Of a stretch of 64,000 nt of DNA, positions 23,940 through 36,818 are shown piece by piece. A program made the position numbers and the translations under genes. This DNA is from Ligustrum vulgare. Its lineage: Eukaryota; Streptophyta; Magnoliopsida; Lamiales; Oleaceae. Below the pieces are notes generated by a model. It saw only the letters and a list, made by a program, of their open reading frames with translations. It searched no databases and had not been told where the DNA came from. Each line of letters begins with the position of its first letter. Position 1 is the first letter of the stretch. The stretch is taken from NCBI GenBank assembly GCA_963555705.1, contig OY743181.1, positions 23,564,513 to 23,628,512 on the forward strand, in the 5' to 3' direction.

Positions 23940-25449
23940 GGATGTTGTAATATCCCTTTACATGTTGGCTAAATCTAATTTAAAAGGGAGTTTCTGTCGA
24001 AATTTCTGTAGAATTTTACAATAGAAAATAATAATCTTAATATTTAATATAATTTATTTTTGCATTTAAAGTGAAAAGAGTTAACACGTCTGTGTTAGGA
24101 TTTTAAACTTGAAGACTTACATTAAGATTTATAACTAGACAAAGCATAGGTTTATAATCATACCTACTAAACAAAACAAAAAAAATAATAACTTAAGCAA
24201 TTGGATATAATCAACAGAATATCAATTGTCAACAAATTCTTAATTTTAATCTTTAGTTTCCATATTATTATTTTGGTTTTTTATTTATTTATTTATTTTA
24301 CAGTTATCATAATTTATGGGAGTTATTTGATGATTGGGTTTTAAAATTCAAATGTCCCACTATCGTAACGCACATTTTCTAAATTTTATTTCGAAATTGT
24401 GTTTTGTCTTTCACCACTCCTATTCTCCCAATCAATGTAATGCAACTTCAGAATGCAAAATTAGAACTCTTCAACAAACAAAGAAAGCAATAACAAAGTT
24501 AAAAATGAAGACGAAGGAGAAAATCGTTGAGGGCAGAACGGTCTTTGATAGCTTTGATGTGGTGAAGAGCTCATTTGATCCAGTTATATTTGAACATCCA
24601 AGATAACAATCAATGACGTATCCTTATCTCTTTCCAGTTCTCACCTCTTTGCTACATTTTATTTTATTCCCCACAAAAAACAAAAAGCCAACACATGTAC
24701 ATCTTCGGTAAGTACCATATACATCATCATTTATTAAAAAAATAATTCACCTCATCTATTGTCGATCCAACATATCAGATCTGACCTTTGAAATTTGATT
24801 ACTACAAATTGAAGTTGAATAGCGATAATTCTTGCACAACCAATTATTTAAATTTGTTTGTCACTTTTTCAATTTTAATTGTTACGCATTGCATATCGAT
24901 TGACGTTAAACCACTTAATTCAACATTAATTATTTGCTCGATACAAAAAATTATTATATAAACTAATTAGTGGAGAAACTTGTGGAGCAATCAAACGATA
25001 TGTATACGTTACCCAAATTTATTTTAGTAAACAAATATGAATAAAAATTATAGGTTGACTCTGAACTTACCTGAATCATTCTAGCGGGACTGAAACAACA
25101 ATGCATTACTCAAGATAGCAGGGAAATTTTTTGTGTTTATATACCATGAATATGCATTTTGAAAGAGGTATTTCATGGTAGTTGAGAACATTTGAATTTT
25201 TACATTTTCTCTCCTCTTTTTTCTAATTTATTTTATTTTTTATTAGATGTCAAAAATCAGAATTAATTGGTTGTATACTAGAGTAATTGGAGAATAATCT
25301 CAAACATTTATGTCTATTTTCGGGACATTCTACAAAAATATTTCTATTTGTAAGACACATATGATCATTGTTAAAATCGAGTCTTCAATGTTGAAGTTTT
25401 GAATTCCGTTCTTAATGGATTTCACCAACTATTTTTTTTTTAACTGACT
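23940..25449. other. AT-rich intergenic DNA
   Basis: An open frame at 24334-24606 (90 residues, C-terminal part rich in Lys and Glu) matches nothing that I recognise and has no supporting signals. Otherwise nothing seen. Confidence 0.5.
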
Positions 25450-25601
25450 TTTCGTTGCTATTTTGAAGGTGTTTGAAAGTTACCAAAAAATATTTGTTGG
25501 CGATACACCTATGAAAATTCAAATGGTAATGACGTGCCATTTTACCAACCAAAATTTCGCTGACAATGACGCATAATATTACCAATAAAAATTTGACTGC
25601 T

Positions 25602-25990
25602 CACTAGTAAAAACTTGCCAGAAAAAATACAAATGTACGTTGCTTTTTTGGAAAAGCGACGCTTATAAAAGACATGGTGGAAATTTTGTAAATATAATTT
25701 GACAAAACGCGTTAGTTTTTAACAAACAACCGACGCGAGAAATTCAAACCAAGAAAAGGCGCCAGTTCTTTGTCAAGAACCGAAGCTTAAAGACCGACTA
25801 TAGGCATTGGTTTTTTAAATCATACTTTGTGCATCGGTTCTTAGAAGAACCGATGCACTTACTTAAAGGTGTCGGTTCTTCTAAGGAATTGGCACCTAAA
25901 CTAGTTTAATTGGATCAGAATTTGCGCGAATGTCATACGAAATCATTATGCTCTTACATTTCTCACACAACCCGTGGCTCACGCCACCGC

Positions 25991-26054
<64 letters not shown>

Positions 26055-27142
26055 GTTCTCAACCCACCACCACGACGGTAAATTTTCAGATTTACAATTT
26101 CAACTAGTTAATTGATTTTGTTAGTTTATAATTTTATTTTTTATTCGTTTAAATGAAATTTTTATTAGTTTAGTTCAATATTAATTTTAGATAGTTGATT
26201 TTGAGTTAGTAGATAGATACATTGCAAATTTTGAATTATTGGAGTTTTATAGAAATTTTATAATTTTAAGTTATGAAATCATAGTTTGAGTTTTGAAGTA
26301 ATAAATAAGTGATGATTGTAAGATATGGATAAGTGAATTATTTGGGATGTTTTATACTTGTTTAATGTTTTGGTGGGTTGAGGTGATTATGTTGTGATGA
26401 TTTGGAGAAATGAGCATAAACATATAGAGTGAATAAGAGGCTAAAAAATCAGGTAGTCTAGGTGTTAGATAAATTGCCTTAATGACTTCTTGGTCGAGAT
26501 TTGGGAAAACTGAACTTTGGAGTAACTTAAACATAAGTTAGACATCACACGAGATTGATCTTGCACAATTGACATGTAGAAATTCATCGAAAAACATTGA
26601 TATCTTAGGATAGAAATTGACGAGATTTGAACTTTATGGGCAAAATACTTCGTTGAAGAGTGTATGTAAATTTTGATTTTTTGTGCAAACATGTAAACAT
26701 TTGTATAATTAATTAAAAATATTGTAAATATAAAGCTAATTTCGGTATTCAGTTTGTTGATTTATTTAATTTATTACGCATATGTCGATTATATATAAGT
26801 TGGGTGGCGATAGATTTTCTAATGAGCATGTTGAAAATGTAGAAATTATATATAGGTGATTTGATGAGAAAAAAAGAAAACTAAAAGATAAATTAATATG
26901 CCTTGGTTGTGGAGCAAAAATCAATCCTAAAGATGGACTTTAGGCATCGGTTGTAGAGTTACAACCAACGCGTAATGTCCATCTTTAGGCATCGGTTGTA
27001 GCCTTAAAACCAATGCCTAAAGATAGACTCTACAACCGACGCGTATTGTCTAGACTTTATGTGTCTCCGTCAAATGCATCACTTTTACAACCGATGCGAA
27101 TTGTTCTAAAAAACTGGCGTGAATGAGTATATTTGTATTAGT
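25602..27142. mobile_element. Non-autonomous CACTA-type element, about 1.54 kb
   Basis: It begins CACTAGTAAAA and ends ...TATTAGTG (CACTAATAC reversed). Both subterminal regions carry many short repeats in both orientations of the type GGCATCGGTTGTAG / CAACCGATGC / GGTTCTTAGAAGAACC, a CACTA hallmark. No transposase was seen. The 3-bp flanks are GCT and GGT, so the target duplication is imperfect. It contains a CT microsatellite. Confidence 0.6.
25988..26049. repeat. (CT)n microsatellite, about 30 units
   Basis: An almost pure CT run inside the CACTA-type element; open frames across it are artefacts. Confidence 0.95.
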
Positions 27143-28330
27143 GGGTAGTGGCGCACCATATTAACAATCGAGTTTTCATTTATAATGAAGTACCTTTTTA
27201 TGAACTGTCATTCTATTAGTAACGGTATACTTTTTACCAATCGAAATTATGCCACTAATTGTGCACCCTTTTACCAATTGAATTTTCGATGGTAATGAAG
27301 AGTCCTTTTACCAACAGAAGTTCCATTGATAATAGTGAACCCTTTTACCAACTTAATTTTCATTGGTAATGATGCATACTCTACCAACCTAAATCTCGTT
27401 GGAAATGTCAAATGCTTTTATCAATGTAATTTCCCTACGAAAAAGCATTTGTAGAAAGTAAATTACATATTTTTTTTACTTACGGACTATCCATAGGTAA
27501 AACTTAACAATTTTCTTAATTATGTACAAAACAAAATTATTGAAAATTTATCAAAATATAATACCAAACTTACTAACAAATAACTAGATATACCGAAAGA
27601 AAACTAATGTGATGATGCACTTAGACTTTGATGAATTAAGTTATCAGTTAAAAATAATCACAATATCAAATGCAATATCCTCTACTACCATCAACAATCA
27701 AATAAATATGAAGTCAATGGCAAAACTAGGAGTGAGCATCAACCCACCCAATCCGTCAAAACTGTCCAACCCAACCCAACCTGATCGAGTTGGGTTGGGT
27801 TTTGATGAAAATTGAGTTGGGTTGGGTTATAAAAATTTTTTTGTTTGGGTTGGGTTGGGTTGGGTTGTGGGTTGGATGACAAACCCAACCCGACCCGACC
27901 CAACCAAAATTTTAAAAATATACGACTATTTAAATTTCAAGAATCTTAAATCCATTTTTAATTTAGATGAAACTAAAATATAATTTGAACATATTTTAAT
28001 TTTATTAGCAAGTATTCAATTTATTATATTTGAGCTTATTGTATTGTACATAATTTATTTGAGTTAATAGTTAATTTATGGGCATAATTTTTTAATTTTC
28101 TAAGAATTTCATTTAGAGGTAATTACAGGTACTACCTATTCTTTTTTAATAATTCAAACAATACTTGCTTATATTTTTTATTCAAATTCTACTGCAATTT
28201 TTAAAGTAAAAATTAAAACCCGAAACATACCATATAGTCTATTGATTACGTTGGCTGTACAATTCACTCCATCAAACATGCCTTCTTAAAGGCATACATT
28301 AAACGTGAGTTATCCTCAAATTGCTCACAA

Positions 28331-28845
28331 TTGCCCAGAGTCCACAGAAACCCCCAAATTATTGTGATCCCATTTCGAACAACACCAAATCTCCAAATCG
28401 GTGATGTTTCAGTTCAAGAATTGGTATTGAAGACAGCATTTTGGCTATGCGGAACATCAAAGGCGGCCAAAAAAGCAATGGGTGATGCAGGGTTTATATC
28501 GGCTCTTGTTAAGTTTCTCGACTCAAAACCATACAAAATGCATGAAATGGCAGCTGAAACTCTCTCTAGCATGGTAATAATACAAGGAAAGAGGAAAAGA
28601 GTCGTGCAGAATGATCAAAATGTTGGCTTCCTTATGCAAATGCTTGATCCAGGGGAGTTCAATTCTCGTAAAAAAAAAAAAAAAAAGGCTCTTGCTTTCT
28701 ATACTGGTATCATTGACAAGCTACAATAGTGCAAGAAAGAAGATTATGAATTCTGGCTACTTGAGGAATATTGAAAAGAATGCGGAGGCCGAGGTTTTCG
28801 ATGCACAAACAATTGTCAGAAGGTTATTATTGATTAAATTCTGAA
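28331..28845 (+). pseudogene. ARM-repeat protein fragment captured in a hAT element
   Basis: The first frame reads SVQELVLKTAFWLCGTSKAAKKAMGD, then ALVKFLDSKPY, EMAAETLSSM and VQNDQNVGFLMQMLDP, which looks like the C-terminal armadillo repeats of a plant ARM-superfamily protein. A run of 17 A (about 28670-28686) then breaks the frame. The matching continuation (LLSILVSLTSYNSARKKIMNSGYLRNIEKNAEAEV) is in another frame and ends with a stop near 28842. Only the C-terminal part of the parent gene is present. It is a transduplicated fragment, with no evidence that it works as a gene. Confidence 0.75.
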
Positions 28846-29193
28846 ATACCTTTAGTGGGATTTGGCATTTCTTGAATTAATGTAATTTCAATTTTATCAT
28901 TCTTTGTTTCTGTACATCACCATATTAGTTCCATTTGAGTAATTAACCATAAATCAGGTTAGTGTAACTACTGTGACCAATTTCTGAGTAGTTGGGTCTT
29001 CTGTGTTTCACACAGTCTGTGCACATCGGTAGATTTCATATGTAATGTTGGTTTTTTTGTGTATGTCGATCAGCTAATTTCCTTAGTAACGTTCATTTTT
29101 TTTGTGTGATTGATAAAGATTAGTCTAACAGGAATTTTCAAGTGTTGTTTGTTTGGCTTTTGAGGACAACAGGATGGGATGTTCATTTGGTTT

Positions 29194-29316
29194 TTGTTAG
29201 GTTTGTGTTTTGGTTCCAATAAAATAATTTGACACAACTCCATCATGATGGGTTGATGTATGCACAGGACTATTGATATTCAATTATTTTATTGGAACCA
29301 AAACACAACCTACAAA
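29194..29316. repeat. Inverted repeat (hairpin) inside the hAT element
   Basis: Arms of about 32 bp (TTGTGTTTTGGTTCCAATAA and its complement) are separated by about 55 bp. Weaker pairing continues outward for about 50 bp, so this may be a nested MITE. Confidence 0.75.
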
Positions 29317-30459
29317 GACCATAAACATGACCTTAAACAAAATAAAGCAGCACTAACAAAAATCAGACCCAATTGACAAATAATACAATTGAAAATCATA
29401 TATAGCAGTCCATTCTTAGACTTCTCCACCATCCATTGCGAATAATCACCAATCATTCATAACATCATATTCCACTTCATTATCATCTTCAGGTTGTTGC
29501 AGTTCATTTATATCAACAGTGGCTGCAAAATCATTCATCGTAACAAATTCTTTGATTGTGAGTTGGGTTACGAGCAATCTGTCCAAGAGGCCTCAAGTTG
29601 TGCAGTGATTGAATCATACGCAATGCTCAAGCATTTCCAGATCGAGATTACCATTTCGACTGTAAAGAAATCAATGAGGTGCATGATTCTGGGTAATAAA
29701 AGACTTCAGTTACAAATGATTAAATTAGGTAACTTGTGGAGGCAGTAGTTTTGGGAATATTTCATGGATGTGTTAGTATTAAATGGGATTTCACATAGTT
29801 GTAGTATTTATTAAAATACTTTTTATTTCATACGCATTTACCATTTTTTCCCTTTTATTTAATTGGACCAAAGCCCAAACCACCCAATCCAATCCGATCC
29901 GATCGAAACTTGATTGGGTTGGGTTTTTATCAACCCGACCATAGTGGGTTGGGTTCGGGTTGGACAAAAAACCGACCCAACCCAACCCAGCCCACCCCTA
30001 GGCAAAACGCACTAAAAATTAAGTTGTTAATTCAAACCTCGGGAAAAAAAATGCTATGTAACTCTTGCAATTAATCATTTCATAATTCAGAACTACAAGA
30101 AAAATTGTAGTCTGAAAACATATTTTGCACAAGTTCTTGTAAGCGGGGTCTTTGATTTATTTCAACCCTTTCAAGTCATTTAGTGAGATCTTCAATTCTT
30201 TCATTGTTTTCTTCTATTATATTTCTTACAGTAGCCAGCTCCGACTTCAAATTATCTACCTTCTCAGCTCTCGTAAATTCACATGAAAGTATCGACCATC
30301 TAGGTGAAATGTGTTAGTTGAAAATGGATTAAGAGTGATACACGAGGGAAAACAAAATACGTGAGGAAATTTGTCTTGTCTTTTGAGAACTGGCCATATC
30401 TCGCAGGAAAAATCTACATCATCTTCATCAGTAGGTGACAATAAGAATTTTAAATCGAT

Positions 30460-31960
30460 GGAAGCCATGCCGGCACAGTTTGAGAAGTTAATGGCTATGA
30501 TGGATTGGAGGGATGAAATTATTGCCCAATTGAAAAAGGAGTGATCTCAGGCGGTTTTTATGGCTAGAAGGGATAAGAGGCATGAATCCAATACTAAGTT
30601 TGGAGATGGGGTTGATGAAAGACTGTTGAAGCGAAAGGAGGAAGCAATGCCATCTCTGGTATCCTATCCTACATCACGATAAAACGAGAGAGTAGTGATC
30701 ATGTTCCAAAAAGGAGAGAGGAACCAACGCCCAAAGGTAAATATAATTCTGAGTCCAAACCTCCTAAGGATAGAAATATTAAATTTTTTTAGTTTTTGGG
30801 TTCGGGTCACATTGCACTTCAATGTCCAAAAAAGAAAGTAATGGTTAGGTGTGATGGGGATGTTGTTTCAGAAAATGAAGTTAAAAGAGTTCCTAAGTTA
30901 GTAAATACATGTGATAGTGATAAATTGACAGATGTTGCGGTAGGTGAGTCACTTGTTTATAGGCGCGTCCTTAGCACTAGACAGACGGTAAATTTTATGG
31001 ATAAGGTAGATGAGGAGAGAGATAACATTTTTCGTACTAGATGCTTAGTAAATAATAATGTTCGTAATATGGTGATTGATGGAGGAAGTTGCACCAACAT
31101 GGTTAGCACTACCTTAGTAGAGAAAATGAGATTACCTTTAATGAAACATCCAAGGCCTTATAAGTTGTAGTGGTTGACTGAGTCGAGGGAGATTAAGGTG
31201 AACAAACAGGTCAGGGTGAGTTTTACTGTTGGTAAGTATAATGATTAGGTAGCATGTGATGTGGTTCCTATGCATGTTGGACATATATTGTTGGGGAGAC
31301 TATGGCAACATGATAGAGCAGTGCTACATGATGGGTTTAAGAATATATATAGTTTTGAGAAAGGTGGGAAAAGTTCACTCTTGTTCCATTATCACTAACG
31401 CAAGTCCAAGAGGATCAGTTGAAATTGAAAGGTGAGTTTGAGGGGAAAAATAAGAGAGAGTTGGGGCCACGACCTCAAAAAAATGAGAGGTAGAGAAAAT
31501 TGAATAAAAAAGAGTTGATGCTACGACCTCAGAAAAAGGAGAGAAAGTGTGAATGTTGAAAATAAGTCGAAAATAAGATTTTTTGAATACGACCTCAAAC
31601 AAAGGAGAGCGTGAGAGCAAAGAGAAAAAAAAAAAAAGAAAAAGAGATTTCACCCACAAAATGAATTTTTTTATGCAAGTTTTAACGTACAAGGAACCAA
31701 TCCTTACACTTGACTATGCTAACAAGTCCCTCCCTAATTTGGTTAATTATGCTTTGTAGGTATCCCAGCCAAAATTCCAAACGGCGTGGACCACCCAAAA
31801 ATTTAGAGGAAAACCCCAAATACAAGCATGTTCCAATAGCAAACAAATGCAGGAATTATAAGAAAATTGGACTAGTTGCAGATTCAAGGTCGAATCTTTT
31901 TCAAGTGAGAGTAGATGATGTGATCCAGAGTAGGAATTCGAAGAAGAGATCAAATTAAGA
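30460..31960 (+). pseudogene. Ty3/gypsy gag-protease remnant, internally deleted
   Basis: The plus strand reads a gag C-terminal piece with a decayed zinc knuckle (FLGSGHIALQCPKKK, near 30795; the first Cys pair is lost). The protease follows: the VIDGGSCTNMVSTTLVEKM active-site region near 31070-31130 and HVGHILLGRLWQHDR...HDGFKN near 31275-31350, with stops between. A charged spacer with three RPQKKER-like repeats lies at 31460-31620. Then LTYKEPILTLDYANKSLPN (about 31680-31740) is followed directly by a pol-end-like DSRSNLFQ (31885). RT, RNase H and integrase are missing. The spacer repeat motif is shared with the gypsy element at 49.2 kb, but the two have diverged. Confidence 0.75.
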
Positions 31961-32790
31961 AGAGCCAAAGCTTAAGCACAAGTTCAAGGACTCAAAAGAA
32001 CCAGCAAGAAATGATAAAAGAGGTCCCAAAATGAGCGAAAGTGGGTGGAAGCCGAAATTTAAGTCAAAGGACGAAGTTGCGAAAATTTAGCACAATTTAC
32101 TACCTTGCGACTGCACGGTTAAAAGGAGGCATGATTGCGCGGTCTTCTTGAAGAAAAATGGATAGAATGTTGGTTCTGGCTGTCAAAGTCAACCGTGCGA
32201 CCGCATGGTTCTACTGAAAAACAATTTTAGCAAGTTTTTATTTAATTTTTGTTTTGATTTATTATTTTTGTAATTAAAAACCCTAATGCGGCTAGGGTTA
32301 GTCTAGGACGTTCTTGGCATTATATTAGGTATTTTTCATTATTGTAAAAAGAACTTTGATATTATTGAATTGAAATTGAGAGTTTTTCTCTAGAAAAAGG
32401 AGGATTCATTTTCTTGTTCATCAAGAACACCCATTGAACTTATCATGGAATTTGACATCCCTTGTGGCGTTCGAAAACCCTTGTTCTTGTTCCACATCGT
32501 TAATTCATTGCGTCATGAATCTTGGGTCAATGTCCTATCATCTAAATCTTTTGAGTTTTCAATATGTTATTCTGCATTATTTTCGCATTTCTCAAAAGGA
32601 ATCGCATCATAATCATTCATCGTATCCAATTTTACAAATTTCAATATATTATACATGGAAGGCAAGTGGGCCCAAAACATTTACCTTTAAATTATTCCAA
32701 AATAGGGAATATCAGGAACTCGATTCCATATTTAGCTAGCGAGATAAGCAATTTGCGTTTACGAACAAGCATCACATGAGAATTTATCAA
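31961..32790. mobile_element. Possible gypsy 3' LTR region
   Basis: Follows the pol-end remnant. It has an AACCCTAATGCGGCTAGGG stretch and two GCGACCGCA(C/T)GGTT-like phrases, as seen in LTR regions of some plant gypsy elements. No partner LTR was found in the window, so the limits are approximate. Confidence 0.3.
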
Positions 32791-32799
32791 CATGAAGAA

Positions 32800-33490
32800 T
32801 CTTCTAGTTTTTCAATGAATATCCTTTTGAATTTTCTACAATTCAATATCGGGATGATTCAATTGGTCATGCCAAATTATATTGAAGTTATCGATTTTTT
32901 GGTTCAATACTATATTTATTTCAATTATACTAATACTAATACAATGTATCAATTAAGAAACATTACTAGAAACTTTATAAGTTTCTCTTTTATTAATATT
33001 ATTCAAATAACTGAAACTTATAAAGTTATGCTCTTCAGGAGCAATAACACAATATTCTTGTATGATATTGGTACATATAAATTTGTATATTTCAGGACAC
33101 AATACAATATTCTTCAATAATACTAGTATATTTTATATATTTTTCAAGAATAATAAGTCAATATTTTTTTGGAATATAGAAATATCTATACATATACATA
33201 TATAAAAGTAGAAGTAATAAGAGAGAATCATTAATGTGGGGAACTAAAATAGAAATAGAAAAAAATAAATAATTCGTGAAAATAATATTTATAATCCTTT
33301 AAATAATGTGTGTGAGACATTACCATTATATCCCTGTAAACTTTACGTTATTACGATGGTGCCATTGTCCACCCCTATAAATAGGGGCCTAAACAATTCA
33401 TTTACAAGAGCTAATGAGAAAGAATTCACCTCTCAATTCTCTCTACCTCTCTTTCTTCTCTTCTAGAAATTGGTAGTTTTACAACACGTT
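32800..33490 (+). mobile_element. Possible LTR with TATA box and primer site
   Basis: A CCCCTATAAATAGGGG box (about 33372-33387) is followed about 100 bp later by TTTACAACACGTTATCAGCACGAG, which resembles the LTR end and primer site of plant Ty1/copia-type elements. Upstream lie units of the AATATTCTT...ATATTG motif shared with the minisatellite at 36389-36818. No second LTR with a target duplication was identified, so this is tentative. Confidence 0.45.
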
Positions 33491-34067
33491 ATCAGCACGA
33501 GTCTCTAGCCAATTGAGTAATATGATGAGAGTATGCTCTACAGTTGCATCTAAATGATGAGCCTCTGTATCAGAAACCTGATTATTATAAATCAACATTT
33601 TTCATTCCCAAATCAAACACTTTTGGTTTTAGAAAATAACTCATATATTGTAGATCTGAAAATTTCAAGAAAGATGGAAACTTGACATCTTTGTATGATT
33701 CAAAAAGCTCCATACAAGGAAATAAACATGGTCTCGATGTTGTGCAATAAGAAAAAATGGAAAAAGCGTATAATCCGAAACTTTCAAAGCCGATCTACGC
33801 ACAACTATACATCCAATCAACGATCGGAGACCAGATCTGAAACCACGGTGGTGAGGCGATTCTCCGGCACCGGCTCGTGTCGACAGTGGCAAAATGGCGC
33901 AGCAGTGCGTGTCACCCACGCGCAGACGTCGACTGAGCACGTGGGGGCGCGTGCGGAGTTTTTCGACGACAGTGTCAAAAGACAATTTGTTCATATCGAT
34001 GTTTTTGATTTTTCTATGGTCTGTTTGATGCAGTTTTGGACATTTTTCGGTGGTCGAACGTGGCGGC
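33491..34067. other. GC-richer leader-like stretch before the visible duplication match
   Basis: 33780-34060 is richer in G and C than its surroundings and has open frames on both strands (130 and 170 residues) that match nothing known. It probably belongs to the retroelement leader that continues into 34068 onward. Confidence 0.4.
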
Positions 34068-34516
34068 TTCGTAAAAACTATTTTTGAAGCAATTCCGACG
34101 AGATTTTGAACTTTGGACCAAAAGTAAGTTTGTTCTAAATCAAATTTCAAACATATTGACGGTTTCGATTTACTCATACGATCAATATATTAAAATATGG
34201 ACGATTTTTGCCCTTGATGATACGTTAAAATATATTAATCGTGATTTAACGAATTTGATTAATCATGATTACTAATTTGATGATAAGTGCTAATAGAATA
34301 TATATATTCTCAATCATTTAACACTACTATATGATCAATAAGATAAATTAAAAGATTTAAAACAAGGTACAAGTAATATAATATTTACCATGTCATGATG
34401 TATTGAGTTATTAATTAAATATAACTCATTATGGTAACAGACTGGACTATTATGAATACCTTGACTTGATTTGGAGATATGACTTGCTCATTTATTAAAG
34501 GTAATTATTTCATTAT

Positions 34517-34735
34517 GTTGTTACCACCTATATGGTTGGTTTTATCATCCTTAAATATACATATTACGTTATACCTATATGGTTGGTTCTACATGTTTCA
34601 AGTATATTACGTTACCACCTATATGGTTTGTTCTACAAGTTTCAAGTATATTACGTTACCACCTATTTGGGTGGTTCTACAAGTTTTAAGCATATTACGT
34701 TACCACCTATATGGTTGGTTCTACTGGTTTTAAAT
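34517..34735. repeat. 44-bp minisatellite, about five units (copy 2)
   Basis: Counterpart of 450-668 with the same unit number and order. Confidence 0.85.
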
Positions 34736-35306
34736 ATTTCTACTAATATAAATTTTATATATTGTTGTTATTTAATATTTCAACAAATGGTACTAGAAGT
34801 TACCATTACCAATAGTTAGATAATATTTTATGGTACCAGAAGTTACCATTACCAAAATGTTGTTGGATTTTAATGAAAATATTTTATCAAATGGTACCAT
34901 AAGTTACCAATATCTGTATTGAAAGGATAGATGAAAATAAATTATCCAACAAGAAAAATGTTGATGTATGATAAGATAATATCACATGATAGCACGAACA
35001 TGGATAATGTAAAAATAATCTCATCAGCATTATGAGATAAATATTATATGATTGAGATAAACAGATTTGATCAAAGTTCTTGCACAAGCACATATATACT
35101 CCAGAAGAAGTAAAGATTATCATCCAAACATACTGAAATGATATTATTATTATTGCTCCTGAAGAAGCATAAATGAGTCATACTGAAACATATCAAGAAA
35201 ATAGATACATGCAAAACACAAAAGGGGGGAAACATTTATGATCCTCAAAATTAGAGGTGTGTATCTAGAGTATGAATACTCCGTACTCTTCCACCCACAA
35301 TATTTT

Positions 35307-36011
35307 AGAGATTCACAAGGATAAATTTACATTAACCGGACTCCATTTTCGCTTGGTACCCCTTCCTTGCGACCAATCTATCTTAACTCCTGCTGGATCT
35401 TGTATTGGAACATATGATTGTAACTTTTCCAGCAGTTCATCGATAGTGGGAGTAGAAATAAGGATCCTCCTAGAAAATGGAGAGATGATTCCCTATTCCT
35501 CAGCATAATCAAGAAATGTTAGTAAACAGTCGAAGAAGTTGTTAACATTTAAAAGCCCAATAGGCTTATTATGGAGACCCAGCTGAGCCCATGAGGTAAT
35601 ATTAAAGATTTCCTCTAAAGTACCAAAACCTCCATGCATGGCAATGAAGGCATCAGAACCATATAACATCCAAGTTATGCGTTCATGGATAGATAATGTC
35701 TGTACTTCATGCCCTCTTTTTTTTTTTTTTCCTGCGATATCAGCTAAAGGAATAGGTATAACACCTATCACTCTCGCTTTCTCTGTTTGAGCGGATTGTG
35801 AAACACAACCCATCAATCCACTCCTGCCCCTTCCATATACTAGATTGATACCTCTCTCTCCCAACTTTTTCCCTAGAAGCACTGATGCTTCTAGATACTC
35901 AAAGCCTTTCTCGATTTTTGATCCACAAAATATACAGATAGTTTTGATCCTTCCATCTTTTAAGAGTATAAGGAAGTAAAACTTACAAGAAATTGTTATT
36001 TTGGAATGCAT
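35307..36011 (-). pseudogene. LOG-type phosphoribohydrolase pseudogene, copy 2
   Basis: Counterpart of 1240-1943. The T run here is one base longer (14 T), which restores a 172-residue frame from the N-terminal CGS motif through HGGFGTLEE to DYAEE. The stop codon after AEE is still present and the C-terminal LOG region continues in the same frame behind it. The His in place of the first Pro of the PGG motif is shared with copy 1. The longer frame is therefore an indel effect in a homopolymer, not evidence of an active gene. Confidence 0.8.
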
Positions 36012-36388
36012 TAAACTGCGAAATTATCTGACTTTTTTAAACTAAAAAATATTCACTATTTACTGCTCGTCTTTTTGAAAAAGTTACTATTTACTTTTGA
36101 CTAAATGACACTACTTTTGATCATATCTTTAACAGCATATTTAATGGACAATCTTTCAGTGATCTCTCAGAGACGATCTGTTAATACACTGTTTCTTAAG
36201 AATATTGTTTAAATAAAGTCATGTTTCACAAGAACTCGACATGAAATTCATCTAGGATATGAATGCTCACATATTATACTTTTTTGATAGTAATAATACA
36301 ATATTATTTTCAAATATTATGTGCGAACTTGTACTATTTCAGGAGCAACAAATAATTCAAATACGATATCAATTTTCAAATGATGCTA

Positions 36389-36818
36389 CAATGTTCTTCT
36401 AAAATATTGATCTATATTTTATCTTTTTTCAAGAATTTGTATTATAATATTCTTTTGAAATATTGATTCGGATTGTATTTCTTTGAAGAGATATAAAACA
36501 ATATTCTCCTGGAATATTGAATTAGAATATTTCCTCATTTAAGAATTATAACACAACATTCTTTTGAAGCGTTGATTTGAATTGTTTCTTTTTCAAGAAT
36601 TATAATATAATATTCTTCTGAAATTTTGATTTGAAATGTTTTTTTTCAAGAATTATAGTACAATATTCTTAGAAATATTGAATTGAATTGTTTCTTTTCA
36701 CGAATTATAATACAGTGTCATTCTGAAATATTAATTTAGACTGTTTCTTTTCCATGAATAATAATACAATATTATTCTGAAATATTGATTTAGATTATTT
36801 TCTTTTCAAAAATTATAG
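36389..36818. repeat. About 55-bp AT-rich minisatellite, eight units (copy 2)
   Basis: Counterpart of 2321-2750. Confidence 0.85.

Larger units (their letters stand above)
25450..27480. mobile_element. Outer CACTA-like repeat domain, split by another element
   Basis: Short repeats of the form TTTTACCAACNNAATTTTCATTGGTAATGA occur at 25490-25600 and again at 27150-27440, on both sides of the CACTA-type element at 25602-27142. Clustered subterminal motifs on both sides suggest one older CACTA-type element interrupted by a younger one. Its own CACTA ends were not identified. Confidence 0.4.
27727..30000. mobile_element. hAT-type element, 2,274 bp, carrying a host gene fragment
   Basis: Ends are inverted: TAGGAGTGAGC on the left and TAGGGGTGGGC when the right end is reversed. 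The flanks are a perfect 8-bp target duplication, GGCAAAAC (27719-27726 and 30001-30008). Both ends carry GGTTGGGTTGGGTT / AACCCAACCC repeats for about 150 bp. No transposase is recognised. The interior includes an ARM-repeat gene fragment (28331-28845), an inverted repeat (29194-29316) and an unidentified 84-residue frame (29494-29748). Confidence 0.88.

Noticed and set aside
24334..24606. 90-residue plus-strand frame as a small gene.
   Set aside because: No recognised domain, no splice or promoter signals, and the surroundings are AT-rich with transposons.
30090..30125. ACTACAAGAAAAATTGTAGT as another CACTA end.
   Set aside because: It lacks the leading C, forms its own small palindrome, and has no subterminal repeats or partner end.
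30460..31740. The plus-strand gypsy gag-protease piece might be the part cut from copy 1 at 15111 and moved by an inversion.
   Set aside because: The corresponding part in copy 2 (49175-49700) is clearly diverged from 30460-31740, although the rest of the copies is about 99.9% identical. They are different elements.
33665..34177. 170-residue minus-strand and 130-residue plus-strand open frames.
   Set aside because: Opposite frames over the same GC-richer stretch, no recognisable domain, and one of them runs into the repeat copy.
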